Positions 42,587 to 54,190 of a stretch of 64,000 bases of DNA are shown here, piece by piece (the first letter of the stretch is position 1; each line of letters begins with the position of its first letter). The stretch comes from Diphasiastrum complanatum (Eukaryota > Streptophyta > Lycopodiopsida > Lycopodiales > Lycopodiaceae), in contig CM055103.1 in assembly GCA_029204225.1 (NCBI GenBank), positions 42,783,104 to 42,847,103 of the forward strand. Reading direction: 5' to 3'. The notes beneath the pieces are model-generated. The model was given only the letters and a program-made list of their open reading frames with translations. It did not search any database and was not told the DNA's origin. The position numbers were made by a program, and so were the translations under genes.

Positions 42587-44330
42587 ATGGATCGTCCTTA
42601 TGATCCGAATTCCACAGAGGACTATCCACCAGAGATGGTCTCCCCATCTACCGAACAGGCTCGATCTAATAGATATTCTAGGATGAAATCCCAAGTCCAA
42701 GAGCCATCTACCAACCCATTTGATAGATGGGAACGCATGTGTTTTGAAGCTCCATATGATCGACCACATTTTCATGCTGTAGAATCTTCACATGCACGAG
42801 CTCACTTAAACGGAACTTTAGCAAATAATGTTCTGCGTACTGAAAAATGTACTCCAAAGCTAGATTTATCTAAGTATGATGGTAACACTGATCCTCAAAG
42901 ATTTCTTCAAGTCTTTGAGAATGCATGTGATGTCTATGGCAAGACATCACCAGACGCCATGGTACAGCTCTTCTTGATGACCATGATCGATCGAGCACAA
43001 GAATGGTTTTTTAACCTTAATCGTGAAGATAAACGAGACTGGTCACTCTTGAAGGAGGCATTTATCAAACATTTCAAGCCATTTCGCTTGATCGAAAGTC
43101 CTTTTGTCAAGCTAAGTAACATCAAAATGACAAAAGATGAGAAAGTACGTGACTACATTGAACGATTTAAAAGATTAAAAAGTCAGGTACAAGAGCAATC
43201 CACTGAGTCTATGCTCATAATTTGGTTCCTCATTGGACTCCCATGATGGATACGATGTGAACTTTGCTCCAGTAATGAATACACATCATTGAAACAAGCC
43301 ATGTCTGATGCCATTCGGGAAGATGGCAAGGGATCAGATGTCGATGAGCCACGTGAACGGAGAGCACATCGTGTTGTCCAAGAAACTCGACCAAACGAGA
43401 AAACACGAGAACAATTGTGGAAAACACATATGGAGTTGCTTAACCAACAACACCAACAACAGATGGAGAAACTCACGAAAGAGTTTCAAAACACTCTTAG
43501 GTATCTCCAGAGTTCGATGCCAGGTCAATTACCCACTAGCCAAATCCACCATAGACGAGAGAACACATGGTGCCCTCATTGTCGAGGTGCACACACTGGC
43601 AATGTGTGCCCTTCATACCAACCGGTCCCAGATACTTCATTGATCAAATGTGACATCTGTGACTTTATGGGGCATACCTCACTTTATTGCTATTATAATC
43701 CGAGGAATCAGTCTCACAACCAGTCAAGGGGACATTATCAACCTCCCATACACCAGTTTGATTCACAAAATCAAAATCAGCACTATCCATCACGAAACAA
43801 CCAAGTCTATATACAAGAGTTGCTCAGACAATCTAGACATGAACCTCAACCACAACTAGCACTCCTAGGACTACCTCCAAGGGGACAACTTGATCTAGGA
43901 GTACAAAAACATAGACACCCTCAAGAATCTGCAGAGACACATCTTGTAGAAAACTCCTACGATCGCTCATATCATCATGATACAACACTTCCATCTGTTA
44001 GTTCTCAACAATATCAAACCGACAACTCATGCTCGTGCAAACGGGATGAGTATTCCACACCACTAGACAATCCAACACAGCTAGCCATCCAAGATGCTTA
44101 TGCTATTGCCACAGGCCCAATGAGCAATCGATGTTTTATTTGTGGCAAAACTGGCCACTTCATGGTTGACTGTAAAATACCATGTGGAGTGCCTAGACTG
44201 TGTTTGCAAACACAATTTTAAAGACTGCCCTAAACAACCTAACATGATCCTTCGAGCACGTCATATATCATCCGAACCTGTTAGAGTTCTAACTAGAGCA
44301 CAACGCCAACAACAAGGACAACATTAAAAC
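42587..44330 (+). pseudogene. Gypsy-D gag with zinc knuckles
   Basis: ATG at 42587 (MDRPYDPNSTEDYPPEMVSP). The retrotransposon gag core (TPKLDLSKYDGNTDPQRFLQ, MVQLFLMTMIDRAQEWFFNL, FVKLSNIKMTKDEKVRDYIE) runs to a TGA at 43244. The same frame continues WIRCELCSSNEYTSLKQAMS to 44221. Gypsy-E reads GLPRWIRHEL at the same point, so the TGA replaces an Arg codon. A glutamine-rich helix (LLNQQHQQQMEKLTKEF) precedes a C-rich cluster, CPHCRGAHTGNVC and CDICDFMGHTSLYC. A CCHC knuckle, CFICGKTGHFMVDC, is at 44130-44175. A frameshift near 44200 leads to ...CVCKHNFKDCPK, ending at 44327. Confidence 0.88.
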
Positions 44331-44544
44331 AATGAAAAATCAGCTGACTCGAATGGAAGCCACTTGATAGCTTCCACATTACCCAGACCCAAACGTGGAA
44401 CAAAGGCAATACGATGAATTTCGAGAGGAGTCTTTGCGAGAGGAAGGACATACGGAAAGTTTGTTATCCGCTCAAATCCCTGACAAAGGGCAATCCCTAT
44501 AGGGACTTGAAGTATTTTCTGACCTCCTGCAAGCTCAACTCACT

Positions 44545-45030
44545 ATGCCATTCCATAGTGCACTAAAATCTTTCACCGGGCTTCAACGATATATCCATCG
44601 TAGTTTTCAGCTGCCTACTAATCCTGATGAACAACGAGAAATAGAAGAGATTCCTAAAATTCTCCAGATTCCTATGAATCTGCTGAATATAGGTGTTGCT
44701 AAGAGGACTAGCATCACCTTGCCTTTGTCCTATAAAGGCTATCCCATAGTATTTGCTATCCTTAATAGCAGATCAGGCGTTAACATAATGGCTTTGTCTT
44801 TGGCAAAGTCATGGGGCTTCCATACCCTCGATCAACCACGATACAAACTTCGCATGGCTGATGAACGTGTTACAGACCCTGCTGGTCATTTATCAAATAT
44901 TAAAGTGCGAATAGCAGGTGCCGGATTTGTGATCGATTGTGTCATCTTAGACTTACCAGAAAATGCCAATACTTATAAACTCCTTCTTGGTACACCCTGG
45001 CTCCAGATGGCAGGTGTTGTACAAGATTGA
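44545..45030 (+). pseudogene. Gypsy-D protease with altered active site
   Basis: 161 codons of a retropepsin-like domain: SYKGYPIVFAILNSRSGVNI, where family members have D-S/T-G in place of this N-S-R. Then WGFHTLDQPRYKLRMADERV, AGFVIDCVILDLPENANTYK and the closing LLLGTPWLQM. The catalytic Asp position appears to be N and the Gly R, so this copy cannot be an active aspartic protease. A stop at 45030 separates it from the linker frame that opens at 45226. Confidence 0.75.
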
Positions 45031-45225
45031 AAGCATAGCAAAATCACCTTTGGCAATCACGATAAACGAGTCACTGTCGACTCAACTGGCCATGTCAAGT
45101 CTGCCAAAGTTTATGATGATTGGTCATCAACAACATATGACGAATTAGATAGTGTTCCAATCCAACCCAAAGGCCACTATACGAGATCCACAAACATAAT
45201 CAATTGGGGACAGACACTAGCCTCT

Positions 45226-45888
45226 GTGGACTGTGTTGATTCCAATCGATGTCGTATCGAAACCGCTGTCGAAGCTGTGGATATTCTCCCATCTTCTACA
45301 GACTTTGATACACCCATCATCTCACTTATGATGATTGAATCGATTCCTATAGAGTGGTGCCCAGGAGGACCTAGCATCTCTACCGCCCATGTTTTTGAAG
45401 AAGGTATTTTTTCCATGGATGATGTTGAAATGACGGATGAACATGTACTCCTTTATCTAGATGCCCAACGTTATCCGCCAAAAGCAATTCCTCAGGAGAT
45501 CAAGTCACCAGGGCCGTTGGCTCATGTCCAACTAACATCCAAAGTACCCAATACACAAGCATATAGGCCCAAACCCAAAGTATACACATGGGATGTGTAT
45601 CTAGACGAAGTCTGGGATACAATCGATGATGACATGATAAGTGAGGCAACAACACCGCCCACTCAAAAACCACAAAAACCTCAGTTACAAAAAAATAAAA
45701 TTATCGATACAAAATTAACTGAGCGTCAAAAACTGATGTGTGAGAAGCTTAAGCAGCCGATTAAGCCCTTGTCTAAAGAGACAGAAACCAAACCATCAGA
45801 CCAAGCTTCCACGTCCGGTAGAGACTCAACACAGATGATTCCCAAAGTTTTCGAAAACTTTGTGGAACCACCTTTCGATCTTCCATGA
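45226..45888 (+). pseudogene. Gypsy-D protease-RT linker
   Basis: 220 codons without a known domain, between protease and RT in the expected place. It is acidic, then Pro/Gln/Lys-rich (TPPTQKPQKPQLQKNK). It ends at a TGA at 45886 inside PPFDLP-K, and the RT-leading sequence continues beyond. Confidence 0.6.
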
Positions 45889-47340
45889 AAATTTAAAGAT
45901 TTCACACTGGATGACATTGTTATCCAGTTACCGCAGCCACACCGGGAACCTACACCAAGTTCCAACTCCTTTGAAGGACCAGCTAAAATGATGCCATTAA
46001 ACCTTAAAGATCCTGACAAGGAGATGGATCGACTAGTTCATGTTGGTGCCCACCTTTTGTCCGAACAACTTTCTGATCTCAAAACTTTACTTCGCAAATA
46101 CAGGGATGTATTTGCATGGAACTATACAGAAATGGAATGAATTCCGTCTGAAGTAGTCGTTCATACGATTCCTTTGGAAGACAACGCTAAGCCTATTTGG
46201 GCTAAACCTTACAGAAGTAATCCCATCTATCGCGAGAGAATCGATGAAGATATTAAGAAATTGATGGTTCATTTATGAAGTCCAACATACTGATTGGGTA
46301 TCACCCATTGTGGTTGTACCCAAGAAAAACGGCAAACTTCGTATCTATGTCGATCTCAAGAACCTTAATGCGGTTATGAAGAACCTTGCCTTTAACGATC
46401 CAAATCTTAGAGGAAATGGCAGGAGCTGAAGCTTTCTGCTTCTTGGATGGATTCAACGGTTATTTCCTTGTTCAAATAGCCCCTGAAGATAAACATAAAA
46501 TAATCTTTGCCACAAAGAATGAGGTTTATGCTTATAATGTCATGCCTTTTGGCTTATGCAACGCCCCTTCAACGTTTCAGAGGGTCATGCAACTGGCATT
46601 CCAAGACTTGTTACATCGGATTGTTGAGATTTATCTCGACGACCTGGGTGTCCATTCCTCAGCCGCTACACACTCTGACGCACTGGAGAAAATATTCATT
46701 CGCTGCCGTAGATTTGGAATTTTTCTAAACCCTAATAAGTGTCAAATCTGGGTCTCCCATGGGGTGGTACTTGGACATATAATTTCAAAGGACAATATTT
46801 CTACCGATCCTTCAAAAATCAAGGTAATAGTTGAAATGCCCTTACCTGCAATAGTGAAGGAAGTGTATGTCTTCTTCAGTCACACAAATTATTATCGCAT
46901 CTTTATAATCGATTATGCCGGCAAGGCACACCTCGGTTATTTAGTTGTGGTAGATCCTCGCTGGACTGAAGAACGAATTAAAGCCTTTGAGGAGTTGAAA
47001 GTAGCCCTTACCACGGCACCCATACTCCGCTCGCCAGACTACATGAAAGAGTTTCATGTGCATACTGACGCAAGTAAGTATGCCATTGGAGGTCTTCTTG
47101 CACAACCGGACGAGTATGGCAAGGATTTCCCAATCCGTTTCTTGAGCAGGCAGCTGGTGCCTGCTGAAGTCAACTATACAACCACTGAGCGAGAAGCATT
47201 AGCGATGGTCTATGTTGTACAGCAACTAAGACATTATTTACTAGGCCAGACCTTTGCATTCTACACCACCATCAAGCCCTATTATATATTGTTAATAAAT
47301 CCTGTAAAATGGGATGTATAGCTTGATGGCTGTTGATACT
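45889..47340 (+). pseudogene. Gypsy-D reverse transcriptase-RNase H
   Basis: Starts with the pre-RT segment (LSDLKTLLRKYRDVFAWNYT), a TGA at 46138, and VVHTIPLEDNAKPIWAKPYR. Frameshifts lie near 46275 and 46385. The frame is then open at 46386-47321: FLDGFNGYFLVQIAPEDKHK, MPFGLCNAPSTFQRVMQLAF, and EIYLDDLGVHSS with the catalytic DD. RNase H follows with FHVHTDASKYAIGGLLAQPD, FLSRQLVPAEVNYTTTEREA and ALAMVYVVQQLRHYLLGQTF. RT copies element RNA into DNA. The copy is defective only through a few lesions. Confidence 0.9.
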
Positions 47341-48190
47341 AGAGAAATTTAAATTCCACGTAGTCGTTTGGAAAGGGACCCAACATTTCATGGTGGATCA
47401 CCTTTCCCGACTACCTAATGCTGAAAAAGCAACTGCACCAGTCAACGATGATCTATCATGATGCATGTCTTTTTCAAATTGATGGTACACCTTTATGGGC
47501 TGAGGAGATTAGTCAGTTCCTAACAATAAACAAACTCAAAGAAGGCCTGAGTACGGTGGCAAAAAAGAAATTTTTGCCTAAAGTAGCGCCCTCTAAGCTC
47601 ATAGCTGGACAGCTTTATATACGGGACGTTGACAGTATTATCTGACAATGCGCTTATGAATCTGAGATACGACCTATCATATCTCAGGCTCATGAGGGTA
47701 TTGGCGGTGGCCACTTCTCTGTTGAGGCCACAACTAAGATTATCCTTCGAGCAGGATTGTGGTGGCCATCTTTGTTTCAAGATACATTTTTTGTCATTAA
47801 ATTGTGTGATGTCTGTCAACGAGCCAAGAAAAATACCAAAGCAGACTTCACACCACTGACTCCCATTATAGAAGGCGAATCCTTCCATAAGTGAGGAATT
47901 GACTTTGTTGGACCAATCAGTCTAGCAACAAAACATACCCAAGCCCGTTACATCCTCATAGCCACAGATTACCGCACTAAGTGGGTTGAGGCTCGGGCAA
48001 CAAAGGACGCCAACGCAAACACTGTCACACATTTTCTTTACGAAAATATTATTACACATTTTGGCTGTCCTATAGAGCTAGTTAGTGATCGCGACATGCA
48101 TTTTTTAGATGCTGTCATTGATAATTTACTACGCCATTACCTTGTCGTTCATCGAAAGAGGATAGAGGCCGGCAAAGAGTTGGACAAAAT
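47341..48190 (+). pseudogene. Gypsy-D integrase, C-terminally truncated
   Basis: After KFKFHVVVWKGTQHFMVDHL SRLP (RNase H tail) the integrase appears in pieces. The zinc-binding HHCC region is HEGIGGGHFSVEATTKIILR...CDVCQRAKKN. The core has GIDFVGPISLATKHTQARYI, then LIATDYRTKWVEARATKDAN, and IELVSDRDMHFLDAV. Stops occur at 47644 and 47893. The expected SxPY/Q..G E region is absent; after HYLVVHRKRI the sequence changes character, so the third catalytic acidic residue is missing. Confidence 0.85.
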
Positions 48191-48450
48191 ACCTGCAGTG
48201 GGAGAGCAGCCGGCATGGAGAATCCTTGTTTTTTGAGAAAACTCTGGAATCAATTAGGAGTTATGTCACCAGCCCTCGCCAGTTGTGGGTTGACTCTTAT
48301 TATGTGCCAATGCCACGAAGGAATAAATGGAAAGATTTGGGATTGGCTATGGACAAAATCACCATCCATACGCACAATTGGCCAATCATCCATCAGCCCT
48401 ACAGCTGGACCATATCAGTGGACTTCCACCGGGATTTGCAAGCATAGCAG
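48191..48450 (+). other. Unidentified open segment
   Basis: One plus-strand frame is open for about 85 codons: SWTKYLQWESSRHGESLFFE, then SYVTSPRQLWVDSYYVPMPR and RNKWKDLGLAMDK. SWTKYLQW resembles the W-KYL-W segment of gypsy integrase C-termini, but the rest does not. It may be a chimeric junction. Confidence 0.3.
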
Positions 48451-48504
48451 AGAGAGTATATCCACTCTCCAGATCCAACGGTGCGACAGGGTCCACCTTA
48501 GAGG

Positions 48505-48965
48505 ATATTGTTTACAGATTCTCTACTTCAGAATATGTTGGCTATTTTGTTTCTTTTTCGAGTTTGTGTTCTGGTTCTTTCGTCTTTTTCTAAAACAATT
48601 TCGAGGTTGGTTCTGCCTGTTATTAGGCTTCGTGGGCATTCATTAGATATGTTCTTGTTATTACAATGCCAAAACCAGACAGAATGGACCGATTAACATT
48701 GTGGTATTGTCCTGCCTGTTAGAGGACACTCAGGTTTGTCACTCTTGCACTGAAGCACATGCATAAACGACCACAATCAGTCAAGCATGCATGCCAAAAC
48801 GTTCAACTATCAGATCAACATGCAAAACCGTTGAACAATGATTGAAATCCTACTCTAATGCTGCGAAAACGAACTGAAATCAGATTCTAAACACTACTAA
48901 ACTTGCATGAATCCACAAAACAAGAAACAAGAAACTAATCTATAGCACTTTAGAAGTCTAAGAAT
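48505..48965 (+). repeat. Dispersed repeat, copy 1 (copia 3' end type)
   Basis: About 440 bp shared with 55405-55845. Common words include CGAGTTTGTGTTCTGGTT, CATTAGATATGTTCTT, GGACACTCAGGTTTGTCACT and GAAGCACATGCATAAACGAC. The left part encodes a MFTDSLLQN-like relic of the copia C-terminal FTKPL motif, so this is a copia 3' terminus with LTR sequence. Confidence 0.85.
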
Positions 48966-49029
48966 ATATCACCTGAGGGTATGCTTGCCTGCAGATCAGA
49001 TGCATCAGACTCATGATGAGTCGCCAAAC

Positions 49030-49215
49030 ACTCTGTGGACAAGATGTCACGCACTCCTTTTGTCAAAGGCTCCTACAGAATGACCAAGATTCTAGAGTTA
49101 GTGCATTCTGACATCTGTGGATCTTTCAACGTGATCTCAGTAGCAGGTTCAAAGTATTATTTAACCTTCATTGATGATTATAGTAAATTTGCCAGAGTGC
49201 AAGTGGAATAATGCT
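49030..49215 (+). pseudogene. Copia integrase fragment
   Basis: The plus strand reads PFVKGSYRMTKILELVHSD, ICGSFNVISVAGSKYYLTF and IDDYSKFARVQVE. That is the start of a copia integrase core, with the first catalytic D in HSD and the conserved IDDYS. It ends abruptly at an inverted LTR piece at 49217. Confidence 0.75.
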
Positions 49216-49216
49216 C

Positions 49217-49325
49217 TCCACTAGAGGTCACCATCAAAAGGTGGCTCATTCTACTTTCTTTAAGAGGGATCTACTTGCATTTATTACTTTGCCTAGAAAT
49301 ACTAGTTCCTACATGGTCATTCCAT
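49217..49325 (-). repeat. Inverted LTR fragment matching 40757-40865
   Basis: CCACTAGAGGTCACCATCAA, then AAGGTGGCTCAT, and later ACTAGTTCCTACATGGTCAT are the reverse complement of sequence at about 40760-40860. It is on the far side of Gypsy-D from that copy. Confidence 0.85.
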
Positions 49326-50640
49326 CTTGTGGGATTCACCATGAGGCTTACACAGTTTCTACTTGATAGCATTGACTAGTATTCCTCGGCTCTCAATCTT
49401 CGTTCGTCTCATCTTCTCAGAGACCTCCTCGATCTAAGGTGAGAAGTGCTCTTGGGTAACTCTGGTTGAGTATCTTGGGGATTCGTCAGAATCAGCCAAC
49501 ATCATCCCACCCCTAATGTGTTGTAGGACCCACTGCAACTCATATTGAATGATGTCGCTATGCTCTACGTTGGCATTTTCCATTGTCACTTGGAAAAGTG
49601 TAGATCCTCGTTCGCTTGCATAAAACCAAGCCTTTTATTGTTGCCGGTCTTTATCAAAAACTGTTTCTGCAACTTGCCGCAATGTAATTAGAATGTCTTA
49701 TTGCTACAAGTGGTTGACATTCTCAAAACTGGAGAGCTCCCAGTAGCTTCACAACTTTCATGCTCGAGTGCTTTCCTCGTGTCGTTTTGTTTTCTCACTT
49801 CTATCTGCCATTGACAGTTTCATCTTTGGTTTCTTGGCAGATTCTAACTTTTGGGAGGTCTGTATCCTCCATTTGCTTCTGGGTCTTTCCTAGTTCTTCT
49901 CTCAGTTGAAGTTCCAGTCTCAAGGAAAACCTTTGATCTATAGGTTGCACAAACTTTGATTGTCAGCTATCATTGCTCCAAAGAGTTTCTTTTGATCAAG
50001 ATCATTTTGACTCAACTATTGCTTAAGTTTTGTCCATTCCTCCTCAGCTTCTTGGATCTTTCTTATGTCTTCTAGCTGCTTTGCCTGCCATTGTAGGTGG
50101 TAGTTAGTCTCCGCAAGACATTTGCAACGATCTATCAGCTGCTTCAGTAAGACTATAAAAAATTGGAGATTTTTCAGAAGAACCGTGAACTGATGATAAA
50201 CAAACAGATGGAAGGTAGGGTGGAGGTGGTGACATCGGTAGATGGTGTGAACGATAGACATGAGAATGGGCGTAGAAGTATGGCAAGAGGCCGGTTGAAA
50301 AAGGAGACTGATTTTTCAATGCTTGTGTTTCTCTTTTCTAAAGGATCTTCATCATGACTGAGATACTTCTTCTGATTGAGTCATTTTGGATTGCCCATCT
50401 GCCTTCTTTAGCCTTGTCTTTTTCATCTTTGACTTGTGAGCTTGGCTGTCGAACTTGCTGATGTTGTTGCTGGTAGTGTAACTGCTTCAGTGGATCCAAG
50501 CAGATCCACTCTCTCCTCCCCCCAAAATCTATTGATGGGGATGTTGTTGCTTGTAACTATTCATGCTCAAGGTTGGATCGGTGTGTGGGTGGAACACGTA
50601 GTTGAAAACACGTTGAACATGTGACTGGACTGAATATTGA
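49326..50640 (-). pseudogene. Degraded minus-strand coding sequence, unknown
   Basis: Protein-like stretches lie on the minus strand in changing frames: RFWGEERVDLLGSTEAVTL (about 50540), then HLQWQAKQLEDIRKIQEAEE (about 50090), LRLELQLREELGKTQKQMED (about 49910), and FYASERGSTLFQVTMENANV (about 49610). The middle is coiled-coil-like. The composition suggests one former gene of 300-400 codons with several frameshifts. I do not recognise it, and it could be an extra ORF of a retroelement. Confidence 0.3.
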
Positions 50641-51389
50641 ACAAATTTTAACGAAATTTGTTTCGATCTTGTTGTAATTGATTCGAAGATTAATATGGCA
50701 ATGAGATACAAGAATCAACTCTGACATGATATGTACTCCGTAGATTTGGAATATGCTCAAAAATTTGAAACTCGGTATAGGATGATTGAAGAATGATAGA
50801 TGAATGACAAGTTATTCATGAGATACACTAAATGATGTCTCCTGTTCCATGGCTATCTTGGAGGAACAAAAAACAAATCTAGAAAAAGAGATGCAATTAG
50901 AAGAAATTACCAAATCAAAAAGTGACAGAAAATAAACAAGAAAGATACCAATGTTACAGAGAGTGAAAGCCATAGAGCATTTGTCAAACAAAAAGTCATT
51001 TATCAACATGTATAATTCACCTGGACAATTTCATGTTTCTATGGATTTTTTAGAGTAATGAATGAACTCTCATAAGCCCTTGTCAAAAATAAGACAAGAA
51101 TAGTGACACTGAATCTACCATCATTGATAGTAGGTGTTGTAAGATATAGCTTGAGATGCAGGTATGGTTGAGGTACTATGTTCTGAGGATCTCTCTGAGC
51201 AAGAGATTCCGAACTAAATCTCTATCTAGAATATCGGTTTCACTTTTCTCCTACAAGAACTCATTTGTCTTTTTGCATTATGGAGTTGGTGAATTGCATG
51301 GTAATATAGAAGTTTGCAAGAAACTTCTCGAGTGAGCAGCAGGTTGGTCGTGTGGTGTTCTCGTGAGGATCCTATCGTGATTCATAACT
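50641..51389. other. No gene recognised
   Basis: AT-rich sequence between unknown minus-strand coding remnants and Gypsy-E gag. Protease and RT expected downstream of gag on the minus strand are missing. Confidence 0.4.
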
Positions 51390-52703
51390 GACGTGTCGGG
51401 TAGGTAGGATATTGTTGGGTTGTTTTGAGAAGTCTTTGAAACTATGTTTTCTGACATAGTCGGGACACTAGTCGTGTTATTTGGTCTTGACTGGGCAATC
51501 AACCATGAAATGGCAGGTTTCACCATAGATGAAACATCTCTTGTTCAATGGCCCTTGTATAATGACATAGCCATCCTGTATGGCTAATGGTTCTGGACTT
51601 TCTGGTGGGTGTTCATGATAAGACAAGGAATGTCCAGATTATGATGGTTGTTCTTCATATCGTTGGATGGCATGTGCTTGGATAGGCTGATATGAAGGAC
51701 AAGCATTAGTAGGATGCGTAGCCTGGCAGTGTGGGCACCACATGGATTTTCGTCTAAAAGGTACATGTGTAGGGTTTGGCTGATCAGACATACTGTTTTG
51801 GATAGACTTCAATGTAGTTTGAAACTCATTGGTGAGTTTCTCCATTTGTGGTTGATGTTGCTTGTTAAGCAGCTCCAACTGGAATCTCCAAATCTGATCT
51901 TGGGTGTCCTCGATCGGCTTCGACTCATGGACAGGAGCACGTGGTGCTCTCATTCCCTAAATTCGTCAACATCTGATCTCATGTCATCTTTTTTGATGGC
52001 ATCAGACATAGCTGACTTTAGGCTCATATATTCATCATTGGTTTAAGCTCGTGTCTAATCCATCTTGGAAGGCCGACTAAAAACCAGATGATGAGCATCT
52101 GTTCAGAGGGGTGTTCTTGTACTTGACTTTTGAGGCGTTTGAAATGCTCGATATAGTCTCATACACATTCATCTTTTGCCATCTTGATGTTACTCAATTT
52201 GACAAAAGGGCTCTCTATCAATCGAAAGGGCTTAAAGCGCTTGATAAAAGACTCTTTCAAAATTGAAGAATCTGTCTTATCTTCACGATCGAGGTTAAAA
52301 AACTAGTCACGTACTTTAGCAATCATGGTCATCAAAAACAGTTGGACCATAGCATCGGGAGATGTTTCGTCATATAAGATTTTCAAAAATCTTTGAGGGT
52401 CCGAACTACCGTCAAACTTTGGTAGATCTAACTTGGTGTTCTTTTCTTATGAGGAGCACCGTGGATAACAAAAACGCCATTAAGGTGGGTTTTGACCTGT
52501 GAGGGTTTAGCACCATAAAAATGGGCTCGTGCTCGTGAAGACTCGACTCTATCAGACTCTTGTTCTGTGAATGGGTTTGTGGATGGCTCGTGGAGTTGGG
52601 ACCGCATTCGATAGAATCTATGATGTCTGATTTGTTTAGTTGTAGGGGACCTCATTTCGTATGGATAATCTGCTGGGATATCCAGATCAGGATGGTGGTC
52701 CAT
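51390..52703 (-). pseudogene. Gypsy-E gag (minus strand)
   Basis: ATG at 52703 (MDHHPDLDIPADYPYEMRSP, then RMRSQLHEPSTNPF), homologous to the Gypsy-D gag start. After a frameshift near 52430 it continues LDLPKFDGSSDPQRFLKI, MVQLFLMTMIAK, FVKLSNIKMAKDECV, a stop, and MLIIWFLVGLPRWIRHEL. Further on come LELLNKQHQPQMEKLTNEFQ, the C-rich CPHCQATHPTNACPS, and a knuckle CFICGETCHFMVDC near 51490. Several stops and frameshifts make it non-functional. Only gag is left; pol has been lost. Confidence 0.87.
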
Positions 52704-54190
52704 TGATTATTGTTGTGTCTTTCTGGTGTTGGGTATGAGTTTCTAGTATTTTTGATTTTTTTTTTTGATGGTGTTTGGTGTTGTTGGATTTCGTAGGGTT
52801 TTTTGGTTTCTTTAGGGGTTTTAGTGTTTGGCGTTTTTGAATTTTTTAGGGTTTTTTTAATTTGAAAAAAGACGCAAAAAAGTCTCGAAAAGACATGAAA
52901 AACATCTAGAAAAAATCTCGAAAACTGCTTGAAAAATCTAGACAAAAATCTCGAAGAAAACACAAAAAAGTCTCAAAAAACTGATCAAAAAATCTAGACA
53001 AAAAAAAAAAACAAGAAAACAATCGAGAAAAATTCTCGAAAAATTCTAGAGAACTCTCAAAAAACACGAGAAAAATTAGAAAAAAACTCGAAAAGATGCA
53101 ACAATCATGTAAAAAATCTCGAAAAATCTAAAAAAAGTCTCAAAAAATTCTCGAAAGGCTCAAAAAATGTGAACAGACGCAAAAGAGTCTAAAAAATCTC
53201 AAAAAACACGAAAATAATCTAGAAAAAAATATCGATCGAAACACTGTGACAAGGCTCAAAAAATCTAGAAAATCTGAAACAAGACGAAAAAAAATCTAGA
53301 AAAGATTCTCGAAAAATCTCGAAAACTTTAGCAAAATTCACGAAACGGCTCCAAAATTGAGAATAGGCTCGAAAAAGTCTAGAAAATCTCAAAAAACACG
53401 AAAATAATCTAGAAAAGAACCAAGAAAAAACTAGAAAACTCTAGAATAATTCACGAAAAAATCTTGAGCAAATCTAGAAAAAAAAAATCTAGAAAAATCC
53501 TCGAACAAATCTCGAAAAATGAAAAGAGACACGAAAGAAACTCGAAAAACAACGTGAAAGTAATTCGAAAAACCTCGAAAAGACTAGAAAAATTGGCAAA
53601 CAAAATTAGAAAACGAAACGACGCCCACCTACATTTAATGGCCCCTATAATAGCACGCAGGCATGGCCAAACGATCATTAAGGGGTATCAAACATTAATG
53701 AAAAAATAAAAAAAAAATGAGAAAGGCTCAAAAAAGAAGAAGTCGCAAAAAATTGAAAAAGAAAAAGTTGCAAAAAAGAGCTAGAAAAAGATAAAGTGAT
53801 GATAAAAACTAGAAAAGATCTCGAAAAGACAAGAAGAAAATTTAAAAATGGAGACCCACACACACGAAAGAAACTAGAAAAATTGGCAAACAATATTAGA
53901 AAATGAAACGACGCGAAAAAACGAAAAAAAATGAGAAAGACTTAAAAAAGAACGAAGTTGTGAAGAAAACTTGAAAAAAAAAAAGTCGCGAAAAACTGGA
54001 AAAGAGAAAGTTGCGAAAAAGAGCTAGAAAAAGATAAAGTGACGAAGAAAACTAAAAAAGATATCGAAAAAACAAAAAGAAAACGCGAAGAAACTCAAAA
54101 AAAGTGGTATCAATTTTTTTTTTCTTTTTCAGATTCGAATGCTCTAGGGAGATGGTGGTACGTTCGAAATTGCAATAAAAAATCTCGGGC
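52704..54190 (-). repeat. Gypsy-E leader, degenerate (T)CTAGAAAA / CTCGAAAAA repeats
   Basis: About 1.4 kb of irregular short repeats, A-rich on the plus strand (AAAATCTAGAAAA and AATCTCGAAAAA words). It includes a duplicated ~290-bp block: GGCAAACA..ATTAGAAAA near 53593 and again near 53885, and GAGCTAGAAAAAGATAAAGTG at about 53780 and 54025. Open frames here are low-complexity artefacts. Confidence 0.75.

Larger units (their letters stand above)
42587..48190 (+). mobile_element. Gypsy-D, near-complete coding region of a Ty3/gypsy element
   Basis: Gag, protease, RT, RNase H and integrase appear in gypsy order on the plus strand from 42587 to about 48190, after a leader with tandem repeats. 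The integrase end and the 3' LTR are not found. All parts carry stops and frameshifts. The gag is closely related to Gypsy-E gag on the opposite strand at 52703-51390. Confidence 0.85.
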
